A stretch of DNA of 64,000 nt from Marinifilum sp. N1E240 (GTDB lineage Bacteria > Bacteroidota > Bacteroidia > Bacteroidales > Marinifilaceae): NCBI RefSeq assembly GCF_009295825.1, contig NZ_WHKF01000003.1:310001-374000 (forward strand), read 5' to 3'. Shown one piece after another: positions 34,878 through 45,170 of the stretch. Numbering within the stretch: the stretch's first letter is position 1; every line of letters starts with the position of its first letter. The position numbers were made by a program, and so were the translations under genes. Under the pieces are notes generated by a model. The model did no database searches and was not told where the DNA came from. It worked only from the letters and a program-made list of their open reading frames with translations.

Positions 34878-37800
34878 TTACTTTTCTGAATAATCCAAGG
34901 CAGCTTGACGCTTGTATGTCTTATATCTCCATTTTGCATTCTCTTCAGCAGCAGCAAATAATTCTTTTGCTTGCTCAGGGAATGATTTTTGTAATGAAGT
35001 ATAACGTACTTCACCCAATAAGAAGTCCTGGAAATTCTCCCACTTAGGCTCTTTTGAATCAAGAGTGAATGGGTTCTTTCCTTCGTTCTCTAATGCTGGG
35101 TTGTTACGATACATTTGCCAGTATCCAGCTTCAACAGCTTTCTTCTCTTCAGCTTGTGATTTACCCATAGATGCTTTCAATCCGTGAGAAATACATGGAG
35201 AATAAGCGATGATCAATGATGGTCCTGGATAAGCCTCAGCTTCTTTGATAGCTTTCATGTATTGTGCTTGGTTTGCTCCCATTGCAACTTGAGCTACATA
35301 AACATATCCGTAAGAAATAGCGATCATACCTAGATCTTTCTTTCTGATACGCTTACCTGCAGCAGCAAATTTAGCAACAGCACCAACTGGAGTAGCTTTA
35401 GAAGCCTGTCCACCAGTGTTAGAGTAAATCTCAGTATCCATTACCAAAACATTTACATCTTCACCAGAAGCTAATACGTGATCTAATCCACCGAATCCGA
35501 TGTCATAAGCCCAACCGTCACCACCGAAGATCCACTGTGACTTCTTGATTAAGTAACTCTTAAGACTAAGAATCTCTTTAGCAACAGCATGTGTTTCGTT
35601 AGCTAATACAGCTTCAACTTTAGCAGATGCTTCAACAGAAGCTTCACCGTTATCTTTATTTTCTAACCACTCAGTAAATGCAGCTTTAGATTCAGCGTTC
35701 ACTGCGTCCATAGCACCTTCCATGCGAAGAGCAATACGGTCACGCATCTTGCGAACACCTTCGTTCATACCGAAACCAAACTCAGCGTTGTCTTCGAATA
35801 ATGAATTAGCCCAAGCTGGACCTTTACCACTCTTATCGTTCTTACAGTATGGAGTTGCAGGAGCAGATCCACCGTAAATAGAAGAACAACCTGTTGCATT
35901 TGCAACCATCATTCTCTCGCCGAATAATTGAGTGATTAATTTGATATATGGAGTCTCACCACAACCAGCACAAGCTCCAGAGAACTCAAATAATGGCTGA
36001 GCAAATTGTGAGTTCTTCACATTGTTTTTAGGTAGCAATTCTTTGTAACCAACTGTTTGGTCCATATAGTGCCATCTTTCTTTCTCAGCAGTTTGAGTTT
36101 CCAAATGTTCCATAACCAAAGCTTTCTCCTTAGGAGCAGGACAAATATCAGCACAGTTACCACAACCAGTACAGTCTTCAACAGCAACCTGAATACGGAA
36201 ATGTAATCCTTTAAGATCTTTTCCTGTTGCAGGCTTAACAGCAGTTCCTGCAGGAGCTGAAGCTAATTCCTCATCAGTTAATAAGAAAGGACGGATAGCA
36301 GCATGAGGACAAACGTAAGCACACTGGTTACACTGAATACAAGTTTCTTCTTTCCACTCAGGAACGTTAACAGCAATACCACGCTTCTCGAACTTTGTTG
36401 TTCCAGCAGGGAAAGTACCATCTTCACGACCTGTGAATGTAGAAACTGCAAGATCATCACCTTTTTGAGCGTTCATTGGATCAACAACCTTAGTGATAAA
36501 CTCAGGACGATCGTTAGCAGCATCAGCAGCAACCTCATCTTTTAAGTTTTTCCAGTCAGCAGAAACAGCCACTTCAACAACATTTTCTCCACCTGCATCA
36601 ACAGCCGCGAAGTTCATGTTAACAACTTTTTCTCCTTTGATACCATAAGACTTAACAATCGCTTTCTTCATCTCTTCAGCAGCTTGCTCGAAAGGAATCA
36701 CGTTAGTGATTTTAAAGAAAGCAGCCTGCATAATAGTATTCGTACGATTACCAAGACCAAGCTCTTCACCCAATTTAGTACCGTTGATAATGTAGAATTT
36801 AATCTCATTTTCAGCCAAGTACTTTTTCATGCCATTAGGAAGATGCTTAATCGTCTCTTCAGCATCATAAATAGAGTTCAATAAGAAAGAACCACCTTTT
36901 TTCAATCCTTTTAATACATCGTAAAGATATACGTAAGCAGGAACATGACATGCAACGAAGTCAGGAGTAGTTACTAAATATGTTGAACGGATAGGCTCAT
37001 CACCAAAACGAAGGTGAGAAGCTGTAAATCCACCTGATTTTTTTGAATCGTAAGCGAAATAAGCTTGACAATACTTATCAGTTGATCCACCAATAATTTT
37101 GATTGAGTTTTTGTTAGCTCCAACAGTACCATCAGAACCTAGACCATAAAATTTAGCTTCGTAAAGAGACTCTGAGTTCATCTTAACCTCTGGCAATAAT
37201 GGAAGAGATTTGAATGTAACATCATCAACAATACCTAAAGTAAATTGATTCTTAGGCTCGTTCATTCCTAAGTTCTTGTATACAGCAACAATCTGAGATG
37301 GAGTTACTTCTTTAGAACCTAAACCATAACGACCACCAATTACCATTGGAGCATTCTCTGTTCCATAGAAAATTTCTCTTACATCAAGATACATAGGATC
37401 ACCGTTAGCACCTGGCTCTTTAGTACGATCAAGTACACAAATACGTTTTACTGATTTAGGTACAACGCTTAAGAAATGCTTAGCTGAGAAAGGACGATAT
37501 AGGTGTACACATACTAAACCTACTTTTTCACCTTTTGCGATTTTGAAATCAACAGCCTCTTTAATAGTTTCATTTACAGATCCCATTGCGATGATGATGT
37601 TCTCAGCATCTTCAGCACCATAGTAAACGAAAGGCTTGTACTCACGACCAGTAAGTTTTGTAATTTCTTTCATGTAGTCAGCTACGATATCTGGAACCGC
37701 ATCGTAAAATGGGTTAGCAGCTTCACGAGCCTGGAAGTATACATCAGGATTCTGAGCAGTACCTCTTGTTACAGGAGTTTCTGGGTTCAATGCACGATCA

Positions 37801-38417
37801 CGGAAAGCCTGAAGAGCCTCTTGGTCTACAAGTTCTTTCATATCTTCCATATCGATAGCTTCGATTTTCTGAATTTCGTGAGAAGTACGGAATCCATCGA
37901 AGAAATTCATGAAAGGAACACGTGATTTGATAGCTGTTAAGTGAGATACAGCAGAAAGATCCATTACTTCCTGAACTGAACCTGAAGCCAACATTGCGAA
38001 ACCAGTCTGACGTGCAGAATATACATCAGAGTGATCACCGAAAATACTTAATGCCTGTGCAGCAAGGGCACGAGCACTTACATGAAATACACATGGTAAT
38101 AACTCACCAGCGATTTTATACATGTTAGGAATCATCAACAATAATCCCTGAGATGCAGTATAAGTTGTAGTTAATGCACCAGCTTGTAATGCACCGTGAA
38201 CAGCACCAGCTGCACCAGCTTCTGATTGCATTTCTACCAACTGTACTGTTTCACCAAAAATATTCTTACGACCTTGCGCAGCCCATTCATCAACATTTTC
38301 AGCCATAGGCGAAGATGGTGTGATTGGGTAAATACAAGATACCTCACTAAACATATATGCTACGTGAGCTGCAGCAGCATTACCGTCACAGGTAATGAAT
38401 TTTTTTTCTCTTGCCAT
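34878..38417 (-). CDS. nifJ: Pyruvate:ferredoxin (flavodoxin) oxidoreductase
   Basis: A 1179-aa single-chain enzyme that oxidises pyruvate with CoA to acetyl-CoA and CO2 and reduces ferredoxin. Domain order is complete. The N-terminal pyrimidine-binding domain (FITCDGNAAAAHVAYMFSE, YPITPSSPMAE) is followed by the gamma-type domain. Two 4Fe-4S motifs follow (CIQCNQCAYVCPHAAI and CTGCGNCADICPAP). The C-terminal TPP domain has SGACAGCGETPYIKL and FGGDGWAYDIGFGGLDH. It is oxygen-sensitive in most organisms, consistent with an anaerobic or facultative lifestyle. It stands alone with a strong ribosome binding site. Confidence 0.97.
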   Translation of the reverse strand: MAREKKFITCDGNAAAAHVAYMFSEVSCIYPITPSSPMAENVDEWAAQGRKNIFGETVQLVEMQSEAGAAGAVHGALQAGALTTTYTASQGLLLMIPNMYKIAGELLPCVFHVSARALAAQALSIFGDHSDVYSARQTGFAMLASGSVQEVMDLSAVSHLTAIKSRVPFMNFFDGFRTSHEIQKIEAIDMEDMKELVDQEALQAFRDRALNPETPVTRGTAQNPDVYFQAREAANPFYDAVPDIVADYMKEITKLTGREYKPFVYYGAEDAENIIIAMGSVNETIKEAVDFKIAKGEKVGLVCVHLYRPFSAKHFLSVVPKSVKRICVLDRTKEPGANGDPMYLDVREIFYGTENAPMVIGGRYGLGSKEVTPSQIVAVYKNLGMNEPKNQFTLGIVDDVTFKSLPLLPEVKMNSESLYEAKFYGLGSDGTVGANKNSIKIIGGSTDKYCQAYFAYDSKKSGGFTASHLRFGDEPIRSTYLVTTPDFVACHVPAYVYLYDVLKGLKKGGSFLLNSIYDAEETIKHLPNGMKKYLAENEIKFYIINGTKLGEELGLGNRTNTIMQAAFFKITNVIPFEQAAEEMKKAIVKSYGIKGEKVVNMNFAAVDAGGENVVEVAVSADWKNLKDEVAADAANDRPEFITKVVDPMNAQKGDDLAVSTFTGREDGTFPAGTTKFEKRGIAVNVPEWKEETCIQCNQCAYVCPHAAIRPFLLTDEELASAPAGTAVKPATGKDLKGLHFRIQVAVEDCTGCGNCADICPAPKEKALVMEHLETQTAEKERWHYMDQTVGYKELLPKNNVKNSQFAQPLFEFSGACAGCGETPYIKLITQLFGERMMVANATGCSSIYGGSAPATPYCKNDKSGKGPAWANSLFEDNAEFGFGMNEGVRKMRDRIALRMEGAMDAVNAESKAAFTEWLENKDNGEASVEASAKVEAVLANETHAVAKEILSLKSYLIKKSQWIFGGDGWAYDIGFGGLDHVLASGEDVNVLVMDTEIYSNTGGQASKATPVGAVAKFAAAGKRIRKKDLGMIAISYGYVYVAQVAMGANQAQYMKAIKEAEAYPGPSLIIAYSPCISHGLKASMGKSQAEEKKAVEAGYWQMYRNNPALENEGKNPFTLDSKEPKWENFQDFLLGEVRYTSLQKSFPEQAKELFAAAEENAKWRYKTYKRQAALDYSEK

Positions 38418-38421
38418 TTTA

Positions 38422-38428
38422 CTCCTCC
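38422..38428 (-). promoter_or_regulatory. Strong Shine-Dalgarno sequence of nifJ
   Basis: GGAGGAG on the minus strand, 4 bases before the ATG. Genes in this phylum rarely have such strong anti-SD pairing, and no neighbour here does, so high translation is likely. Confidence 0.75.
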
Positions 38429-38477
38429 AATTAATTTTAATTAATGGTAGTTTAATTTATTTCTGTTATTTATTTCT

Positions 38478-39665
38478 CTAATACAAAAAACCGAACAACC
38501 ACAAAGGAATTTTGTTTCCTTCACCGCGTTCGATCATATCGGCTGCCTCAAAATAATCTTCTGTTCTTAATTTTGATTCAGTAGGATTCGAATTGCCAGT
38601 AATGTTAAAATTATATTTATCATTTACCATGAAATGTCCCATATCGGTACTCGTAATCATTCTGCCCGGTCCAACCTGATTGTAAAAAAAGGTTTCACGT
38701 AAATTAGCTTCATCCATATTATCAGGAGAAATTGCATATAGAAGATTAGTATTGTGTAAATACACCTTATTAGGTTTCTTCGATGAATCTTTCTGACTCT
38801 CTTTAGAATTTAACAATCGAATTAATCTGGCATTCTTTAAATAGCGCAAATAATTCATGATTGTAGCTCGTGATGTTTCAACTTCATTTGCCAATTTACT
38901 AACATTAGGTTGAAATGGCACATTACTGGATATTATATATAGTAATTTCTTAAGTTTTGGCAGATATTTCAATTCAATTTGATTCAAGTAGGTAATATCA
39001 AACTCCAACATCAAATTGACGATTTTCAACAAGTTATCAATAAAGCTCTTTTCTTCCTGATAACAAGGATAATACCCATATTGCAAATAATCATTAAAAT
39101 AAGCCAATGGACGTACTTTTTTTAATACATCCTCAACTATTTCTTCATGATTCTCAAGAATCTCCTCTAAAGTGTAACTCGTAAATCTATTTCCAGTTTC
39201 ATAATTCAAAAACTCTCTAAACGATAAACCATTCAAATAATAAACCTTTACGAAATTTTTTAAAATTTCGTTGGTTTTTACTCTTAGAATTGAGGATCCT
39301 GTAAAAATAATCTTAAGATCTTCATATTGCTCATAGCAAATTTTCAAATCCTCTGCCCATTCCGGATATTTATGAATTTGATCAAGTAGCAATAACTTAC
39401 CACCCTTTTTATAAAACTCATCAACAAATGAAACCAAACCTCTTTCAGTAAAAAAGAGATTGTTCATATTTATATACAAACAAGTTTTATCGTTAGCACA
39501 GTGTTCACGAATATAATCCAGCAGGAATGTAGTTTTACCTACACCTCTGGCACCTTTAATAGCAATCAAACGTTGGGACCAATCAATTTGATCAGCCAAC
39601 TCTCGTCTAATGTTACTCTTTTTATTTTTCAACAAACTGTTGTGAGTCTGTAGTAAGGTGTTCAT
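38478..39665 (-). CDS. AAA+ ATPase with DUF4143-like C-terminal domain
   Basis: A 395-aa protein. Walker A is IAIKGARGVGKTTFLLDYI (residues 34-52) and Walker B is KLLLLDQIHKYPEW (near residue 92), with IIFTGSSILRVK as sensor 1. The second half has the HTH- and nuclease-like DUF4143 region (SNVPFQPNVSKLANEVETSR, YLRYLKNARLIRLLN). These ATPases are common in Bacteroidota and archaea and are often linked to mobile or defence functions, but the role is unsettled. It stands alone between nifJ and rho. Confidence 0.82.
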   Translation of the reverse strand: MNTLLQTHNSLLKNKKSNIRRELADQIDWSQRLIAIKGARGVGKTTFLLDYIREHCANDKTCLYINMNNLFFTERGLVSFVDEFYKKGGKLLLLDQIHKYPEWAEDLKICYEQYEDLKIIFTGSSILRVKTNEILKNFVKVYYLNGLSFREFLNYETGNRFTSYTLEEILENHEEIVEDVLKKVRPLAYFNDYLQYGYYPCYQEEKSFIDNLLKIVNLMLEFDITYLNQIELKYLPKLKKLLYIISSNVPFQPNVSKLANEVETSRATIMNYLRYLKNARLIRLLNSKESQKDSSKKPNKVYLHNTNLLYAISPDNMDEANLRETFFYNQVGPGRMITSTDMGHFMVNDKYNFNITGNSNPTESKLRTEDYFEAADMIERGEGNKIPLWLFGFLY

Positions 39666-39909
39666 ATTTTATCGAATTTACTTCGCAAATGTATAGAATT
39701 ATAGCTTACTTTTGCTATCTAGAGATTACAAAACGATTCAGTTTTTGCAATTTATACTTATTTAAAATAAGATACAAAAAAACATTAACAAGCTATTGAT
39801 GAGTACGTTTTCAGATTGCTAAAATAATATTTAATATATTTTAATTTGTTCAATTCTGACTCCTCCTTAATATCCAACAACACCATTATACAGGGTAAAC
39901 TGACAAAAA

Positions 39910-39940
39910 AAAGGCAGTAGGTTTAAAACCTACTGCCTTT
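39910..39940 (-). terminator. Terminator of rho
   Basis: AAAGGCAGTAGGTTT / AAACCTACTGCCTTT-type inverted repeat with a very small loop and a U run on the minus strand, 24 bases past the rho stop. Confidence 0.85.
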
Positions 39941-39963
39941 ATATTTCTATGGAAATATCTTTC

Positions 39964-41709
39964 CTACTTATCGTTCATCGAAATTAAGAACTCTTCATTT
40001 GAACGGGTTTTACGCATTCTATCGCTAATAAACTGCATAGCTTCTACCGAATTCATATCCGTTAAGAAGTTTCGAAGAACCCAAATACGGTTCAACTGTG
40101 CTTCATCCAATAAAAGATCTTCACGACGAGTACTTGAGGCTGTAATATCAACAGCTGGGTAAATACGTTTGTTAGACAACTTACGGTCAAGCTGAAGTTC
40201 CATATTACCTGTTCCCTTAAATTCTTCGAAGATTACCTCATCCATCTTAGAACCAGTTTCAGTTAAAGCAGTAGCTAAAATTGTTAACGAACCTCCGTGC
40301 TCAATATTACGAGCAGCTCCAAAGAAACGCTTAGGCTTGTGCAATGCATTGGCATCAACACCACCCGACAATACTTTCCCTGATGCTGGAGAAACAGTAT
40401 TGTAAGCACGTGCTAAACGAGTAATTGAATCCAAAAGAATAACAACATCGTGACCACACTCTACCATACGTTTTGCTTTTTCCAAAACAATATTTGCTAC
40501 TCGTACGTGACGTTCTGCAGGCTCATCAAATGTTGAAGAAATAACTTCAGCATTTACACTTCGAGCCATATCGGTAACCTCTTCAGGACGCTCATCAATT
40601 AAAAGGATAATCATATAAGCTTCTGGATTATTGGCAGCAATTGCATTTGCAACTTCTTTCAATAATACTGTTTTACCAGTTTTTGGCTGTGCAACAATCA
40701 AACCTCTTTGCCCTTTACCAATTGGTGCGAACATATCAACAACTCTGGTCGACAATGAACTTCTTCCTTTTCCTGTTAATTCAAATTTCTCATCAGGAAA
40801 TAAAGGAGTCAAATGATCAAAAGGAACTCTATCGCGAATTACCTCTGGCAAACGTCCATTAATTTTAGCAACCTTAATTAATGGGAAATATTTTTCACCT
40901 TCCTTAGGAGGACGGATTGTTCCATTAACTGTATCACCAGTTTTCAATCCAAACAATTTAATTTGCGATTGAGAAACGTAAATATCATCTGGAGAATTCA
41001 AATAGTTGTAATCCGACGAACGAAGAAAACCATATCCATCAGGCATGATCTCCAAAACTCCAGAACTGTTTATGATTCCATCAAATTCGAAAAGCTTTTC
41101 CTTTTCTCTTTTATCGAATCTTTTTCTGTTCTGATTGGATTTATCTTGTCTATCTCCTCTTTCTGGTCTTTCTGGTCTTTCCTGACGATCTTGTCTCTCT
41201 GGACGCTCTTGTTTTTCTTGTCTTTCCTGACGTTCAACTTTTTCCTGAACAGGCTTTTCTTCCTGCTTTGCCACAGGTACTTCTTTTTTAACAGGTGCCT
41301 CTTTTTTAACAGGAGCTTGTTCCTTTTCAGAATTTTGTTTCGCTTCAACAGGTTTCTGTTCTCTTCTGTTTTCCTTAACAGGAGATTCAACCTTTTCCAC
41401 TTTTTCAATTTGCGCAGCAGCTTCCTTCACAACCTCTTTAACAGGTTGCTCAGTTTTTCTTCTTCTACGTAATTTCAATTTTGGTTGATCTTCCTCAACC
41501 TTTGTCTCTCCTTCTGCCTTCTTAACTCGTTTACGAGTAGGTTTTTTCTCAGAAGTTTTCATTTCAGAAGCTACAATTGCCTGTTGGTCAAGGATCTTAT
41601 AAATTAAATCTTGCTTTTTGAACGACTCAATTTTTTTAATTTTGAGTTCTTTAGCGATTTCTCGCAATTCAGGCACAAGCTTCTTGTTTAATTCAAGAAT
41701 ATCGTACAT
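39964..41709 (-). CDS. rho: Transcription termination factor Rho with long disordered insert
   Basis: A 581-aa hexameric RNA helicase that ends transcription. The order is a Rho_N SAP-like domain (residues 1-45), then a highly charged low-complexity insert (about 47-205) made of Lys/Glu/Pro repeats and an Arg/Glu/Gln/Asp tract ([20 protein letters not shown]). The RNA-binding cold-shock domain follows (208-275, [10 protein letters not shown]), and then the RecA-like ATPase with P-loop QPKTGKT (341-347) and the Q- and R-loops. E. coli Rho (419 aa) lacks the insert, while large inserts are typical of Bacteroidota. It is divergent from rpoD. Confidence 0.96.
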   Translation of the reverse strand: MYDILELNKKLVPELREIAKELKIKKIESFKKQDLIYKILDQQAIVASEMKTSEKKPTRKRVKKAEGETKVEEDQPKLKLRRRRKTEQPVKEVVKEAAAQIEKVEKVESPVKENRREQKPVEAKQNSEKEQAPVKKEAPVKKEVPVAKQEEKPVQEKVERQERQEKQERPERQDRQERPERPERGDRQDKSNQNRKRFDKREKEKLFEFDGIINSSGVLEIMPDGYGFLRSSDYNYLNSPDDIYVSQSQIKLFGLKTGDTVNGTIRPPKEGEKYFPLIKVAKINGRLPEVIRDRVPFDHLTPLFPDEKFELTGKGRSSLSTRVVDMFAPIGKGQRGLIVAQPKTGKTVLLKEVANAIAANNPEAYMIILLIDERPEEVTDMARSVNAEVISSTFDEPAERHVRVANIVLEKAKRMVECGHDVVILLDSITRLARAYNTVSPASGKVLSGGVDANALHKPKRFFGAARNIEHGGSLTILATALTETGSKMDEVIFEEFKGTGNMELQLDRKLSNKRIYPAVDITASSTRREDLLLDEAQLNRIWVLRNFLTDMNSVEAMQFISDRMRKTRSNEEFLISMNDK

Positions 41710-42013
41710 AAAAAATTTATTAATATTTTTTGGGTAATGTTTTAGATAGAATTGTATTAGAATAATACAGAACCTGATCTTTCGACCTCTAAATGAGAAG
41801 AATCAATCGGAATTCAAATGCAATATTACACATTTACTTATAATTAGCAAAAAATAATCGCAGTTTTATCACTGTATTGATTTTAATCACATTTATATAA
41901 CTGAATTTTAACAAATGACATCTCCAAGCAATTTCATTTTTTAAATCATTTTGCTATATTTAAATATTAATGAACAAGCTAGGCTTGAACATTTAATACC
42001 ATTTAATCCCACT
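41710..42013. promoter_or_regulatory. Divergent intergenic region between rho and rpoD
   Basis: A 304-base AT-rich region that must hold promoters for both divergent genes. No exact TTTG-N19-TAnnTTTG pair stands out on either strand, and I see no hairpin or RNA gene. Both flanking products act in transcription, so coordinated or autogenous control is conceivable (inference). Confidence 0.4.
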
Positions 42014-42880
42014 ATGAGACAATTAAAAATTACAAAACAAGTAACAAACAGAGAGACTCCGTCGCTTGACAAGTATCTGCATGAAATTGGAAAAGTCGAT
42101 CTAATTTCAGCGGAAGAGGAGGTAAAACTTGCCAGGTTGATAAAAAAAGGAGACAAAAAAGCTCTGGATCGACTGATTAAATGTAATCTACGTTTTGTTG
42201 TATCCGTTTCTAAGCAATACCAAAATCAAGGGCTTAGTTTACCGGATTTAATTAATGAAGGAAATTTAGGATTAATTAAAGCAGCCCAACGATTTGATGA
42301 AACTCGTGGTTTCAAGTTCATCTCGTATGCTGTTTGGTGGATTCGCCAATCTATTTTGCAGGCATTAGCCGAACAGGCAAGAATTGTTCGTTTGCCTTTA
42401 AATAAAATTGGATCCATAAATAAAATTAACAAAACATTCTCTCAATTAGAGCAAGAATATCAGCGTGAACCTTCAGCTGAAGAAATTGCCAATATTTTAG
42501 AAATGAGCCCTAAAGACGTAAAAGAAGCACTTAAAGCTTCCGGAAGACACGTTTCTATGGATGCTCCAATCAATCCGGACGAAGAAAATACTTTGTACGA
42601 CATCTTATTAAGTAACGATGAGATAAGTCCGGATAAAGCTTTAATTAGGGACTCCTTAAGAAAAGAAATTGAAAGATCACTTTCTACCTTATCAAAAAGA
42701 GAAGCTTCCATTATCCGCTTGTACTTTGGATTAAACAGCAAACCTCCTTACTCACTGGAAGAAATTGGAAAAGAATTTGGGCTTACCAGAGAAAGAGTAC
42801 GCCAAATAAAAGAAAAGGCGATTAAAAGAATGAAAACAACCTTTAGAAGTAAAATTCTAAAAACCTATTTAGGAGAATAA
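42014..42880 (+). CDS. rpoD: Primary RNA polymerase sigma factor (RpoD/SigA)
   Basis: A 288-aa sigma-70 factor recognising the -33/-7 promoters of this phylum. The order is region 1.2 ([17 protein letters not shown]), region 2 ([37 protein letters not shown]), region 3 ([14 protein letters not shown]), and region 4 with the HTH ([20 protein letters not shown]). It lacks region 1.1 and the non-conserved insert, which is normal for Bacteroidota RpoD. The frame extends upstream to a TTG at 41951, but the ATG at 42014 gives the standard N-terminus [10 protein letters not shown]. Confidence 0.96.
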   Translation: MRQLKITKQVTNRETPSLDKYLHEIGKVDLISAEEEVKLARLIKKGDKKALDRLIKCNLRFVVSVSKQYQNQGLSLPDLINEGNLGLIKAAQRFDETRGFKFISYAVWWIRQSILQALAEQARIVRLPLNKIGSINKINKTFSQLEQEYQREPSAEEIANILEMSPKDVKEALKASGRHVSMDAPINPDEENTLYDILLSNDEISPDKALIRDSLRKEIERSLSTLSKREASIIRLYFGLNSKPPYSLEEIGKEFGLTRERVRQIKEKAIKRMKTTFRSKILKTYLGE

Positions 42881-42957
42881 ATCACACAACTACTAAGGAT
42901 ATTAAAAGGATAAGAGTTTTGAAATGTTAATTTTCATCTCTTGTCCTTTTTTAATTA

Positions 42958-42965
42958 TATCTTTG
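42958..42965 (+). promoter_or_regulatory. -7 promoter element of rpe
   Basis: TATCTTTG matches TAnnTTTG, 32 bases before the rpe start. The -33 element is not clear. Confidence 0.55.
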
Positions 42966-42996
42966 CGCCAAATATAAAATTAATACTAAACAATCG

Positions 42997-43647
42997 ATGC
43001 AAACAATTATTTCACCATCCCTTTTGGCAGCTGATTTTACAAATCTAAAAGCTGACATCGAGATGGTTAACAATAGTCAAGCAGACTGGTTTCACCTTGA
43101 CATTATGGATGGAGTTTTTGTTCCAAACATTTCTTACGGTTTACCAGTTGTGCAACAGATAAACAAGATTGCTACCAAGCCTCTTGATATTCATTTAATG
43201 ATCGTAGATCCAGACAGATATGTAGAAGCATTTCAAAAAGCTGGAGCGGATTACCTTACTGTTCATTACGAAGCTTGTACTCATCTTCACAGAACTATTC
43301 AGAATATTAAACAACATGGAATGAAAGCTGGTGTTTCATTAAATCCACATACACCTGTTTCTGTTCTTGAAGATATTATTGCTGATCTTGATTTAGTTCT
43401 GCTTATGAGTGTAAATCCAGGATTTGGTGGACAGAGTTTTATTGAGAACACTTATAAAAAAGTTGGACAGCTCAAAACTATGATTGCCGAACAAAACGCT
43501 AATACGATTATCGAAATTGATGGAGGCGTAAATACTGAAACCGGTAAAAAGTTAGTTGAGGCTGGCGCTGATGCTCTAGTTGCCGGAAGTTTTGTTTTTG
43601 GAGCAAATAATCCAAGCGAAACCATATCCGATTTGAAAAAACTATAA
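42997..43647 (+). CDS. rpe: Ribulose-phosphate 3-epimerase
   Basis: A 216-aa TIM-barrel metalloenzyme of the pentose phosphate pathway that interconverts ribulose 5-phosphate and xylulose 5-phosphate. Motifs include SLLAADFTNL, WFHLDIMDGVFVPNIS (metal and catalytic residues), DIHLMI, VHYEA, LMSVNPGFGGQSFI and EIDGGVN followed by GADALVAGSFVF. Normal length, with its own promoter and a perfect palindromic terminator. Confidence 0.96.
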   Translation: MQTIISPSLLAADFTNLKADIEMVNNSQADWFHLDIMDGVFVPNISYGLPVVQQINKIATKPLDIHLMIVDPDRYVEAFQKAGADYLTVHYEACTHLHRTIQNIKQHGMKAGVSLNPHTPVSVLEDIIADLDLVLLMSVNPGFGGQSFIENTYKKVGQLKTMIAEQNANTIIEIDGGVNTETGKKLVEAGADALVAGSFVFGANNPSETISDLKKL

Positions 43648-43656
43648 GACAAACAG

Positions 43657-43687
43657 AAAGACCAAATGAATTCATTTGGTCTTTTTA
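43657..43687. terminator. Bidirectional terminator between rpe and the LYS1-like gene
   Basis: A perfect 28-base palindrome with arms AAAGACCAAATGAA / TTCATTTGGTCTTT, flanked by a T run. It lies directly between convergent stop codons. Confidence 0.85.
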
Positions 43688-43688
43688 T

Positions 43689-44921
43689 CTATACTGTTAC
43701 TGCATCTTTTCCTTCCAAATAACTTTGCAGATAAGAAAACTTCGACGTCAACTTTCCTGCTTTGGTAATTGTTGCTCTTTCCAGAATTCCTTCCGAATCC
43801 TCATCGAACAACGCCTTATACACATTCCCATAAAGCCCTTCTCCAAAATCTATTGAAGAATCACGAGGCAATTCACCAGGCAAATTATCTACTGCCATAA
43901 CTGTAACATTTCTCTTATCAACAAAAGGAATGGTTTCTTCTTCGTTAAAACGATCGTATCCGTAAAACGAGGAGGCAATTGTCGATGGTCTTAGAGTGGA
44001 AGGAATGGGTCCATTGATATCACAACTCACATCTGCAATTACTGATATGTTAAAATCATCCTCTTTATAATCATCAGGAGTTATAAATTTTGGTGATTTT
44101 GGATCCCAATAATGACAAGCAATGAATAAATCGGCAACTCTGGTAAATTTTTTAAAAGTGGATCGATACATACCAGGATTCTGGTAAAAATGATTCATAT
44201 CAAATTCACTACCATCAATTCTTTCTACGTACTGATCCGGATCAATTCGACAAACCACAGGTTCAGCATAATCATTATTTAAAAACTCTACCGCACTTAC
44301 CTCTCTCAAATTTAAAGTACGAATAGTTTGCATGGCACCATTAGCCACCCGACCGCCACCAGTCACCAAAATTTTAATCGGTTTTAGTGTAATATTTTTC
44401 AAATGCTCATACATTTCGTACATATCTTTGCACGATCGAGCAGGTGGCAAATCAAAAAAATCTGTTCTCATCCCTCTTGCACGCAAAGCCTTATATGCTC
44501 CAACTACTCCAGCCCAATGACCAAAAGCTACCAATCGTTTATTGCTCTTATCAGTTAGATATTCATAATCGATTAGTGTAATATTTCTCTTGATTGCTTG
44601 CCGTAATAATTCTCTATTATGAGGCTGTTCCTTTGCTGTATGAGAAAAAAACAAATAGGTTTTATTAGGAATTAAAGTGGGAATATTAACTTCTTTTACA
44701 CCAATTAGAATATCACATTCTCGTAAATCCTCAGTTAAAAAGTATCCTTGTTCTCTATACTCAGCATCGGTATAACATCTAATATCACTTGGCTGAATAA
44801 AAATGCTAACATTTGGATATTTATCTAATACTTTCAATCCCGTTTGTGGCGGTATTGCCACTCTTCTATCTGGTGGATTCTTTGTTTCACGAAGTACGCC
44901 TACTCTAATTCTATTTTTCAT
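43689..44921 (-). CDS. NAD(P)-dependent oxidoreductase of the AlaDH/PNT, LYS1-like group
   Basis: A 410-aa protein. The N-terminal alanine dehydrogenase/PNT domain starts RVGVLRETKNPPDRRVAIPP, followed by ILIGVKEVNIPTL and FFSHTAKEQPHN. The Rossmann part has ILVTGGGRVANGAMQTI (near residue 185). The overall pattern fits saccharopine dehydrogenase (lysine-forming, LYS1-like) proteins that are widespread in Bacteroidota. These bacteria usually make lysine by diaminopimelate, so the true substrate is uncertain. It is monocistronic. Confidence 0.8.
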   Translation of the reverse strand: MKNRIRVGVLRETKNPPDRRVAIPPQTGLKVLDKYPNVSIFIQPSDIRCYTDAEYREQGYFLTEDLRECDILIGVKEVNIPTLIPNKTYLFFSHTAKEQPHNRELLRQAIKRNITLIDYEYLTDKSNKRLVAFGHWAGVVGAYKALRARGMRTDFFDLPPARSCKDMYEMYEHLKNITLKPIKILVTGGGRVANGAMQTIRTLNLREVSAVEFLNNDYAEPVVCRIDPDQYVERIDGSEFDMNHFYQNPGMYRSTFKKFTRVADLFIACHYWDPKSPKFITPDDYKEDDFNISVIADVSCDINGPIPSTLRPSTIASSFYGYDRFNEEETIPFVDKRNVTVMAVDNLPGELPRDSSIDFGEGLYGNVYKALFDEDSEGILERATITKAGKLTSKFSYLQSYLEGKDAVTV

Positions 44922-45151
44922 TAAACTCGTTTTTAGGTGTGAGTAATAAAGCTTAAATGAAAGTTTTAATACTCTTCATTTTCTATAGTTTCGGGCTTGT
45001 ACTTCTAATTTAATAAATTCTTAACGGATTTAAGGATTTTATTTAAAATTTTAACAATTTTCTACTTACTGATAGTAAAGAATGTAGCAGCTGGATGATA
45101 AATAAAAAGTGAATTCCTAGCCAAAAGCTTACGCAATGAATAGTTTTTTAC

Positions 45152-45159
45152 TAATTTTG
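45152..45159 (+). promoter_or_regulatory. -7 promoter element of the tmRNA gene
   Basis: TAATTTTG matches TAnnTTTG and lies 11 bases before the mature tmRNA 5' end, so the primary transcript would carry a short leader. The -33 element is weak. Confidence 0.5.
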
Positions 45160-45170
45160 CATGAATTCTA

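Noticed and set aside
38478-39665. AAA/DUF4143 ATPase as part of a defence island
   Set aside because: It stands alone between nifJ and rho with no nuclease, toxin or restriction partner.
40963-41472. A 169-codon open frame on the plus strand opposite rho
   Set aside because: It is the antisense of the Lys/Glu/Arg-rich Rho insert. The Phe/Leu/Ser-rich product is a by-product of that composition, and rho is certain.
41951-42013. Upstream extension of rpoD to a TTG start
   Set aside because: The extra 21 residues do not match the conserved N-terminus. The ATG at 42014 gives the usual MRQLKITK start.
44957-45013. An 18-codon hydrophobic frame (MKVLILFIFYSF...) before tmRNA
   Set aside because: Too short, with no promoter or terminator. 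Hydrophobic codons are expected by chance in AT-rich intergenic DNA.
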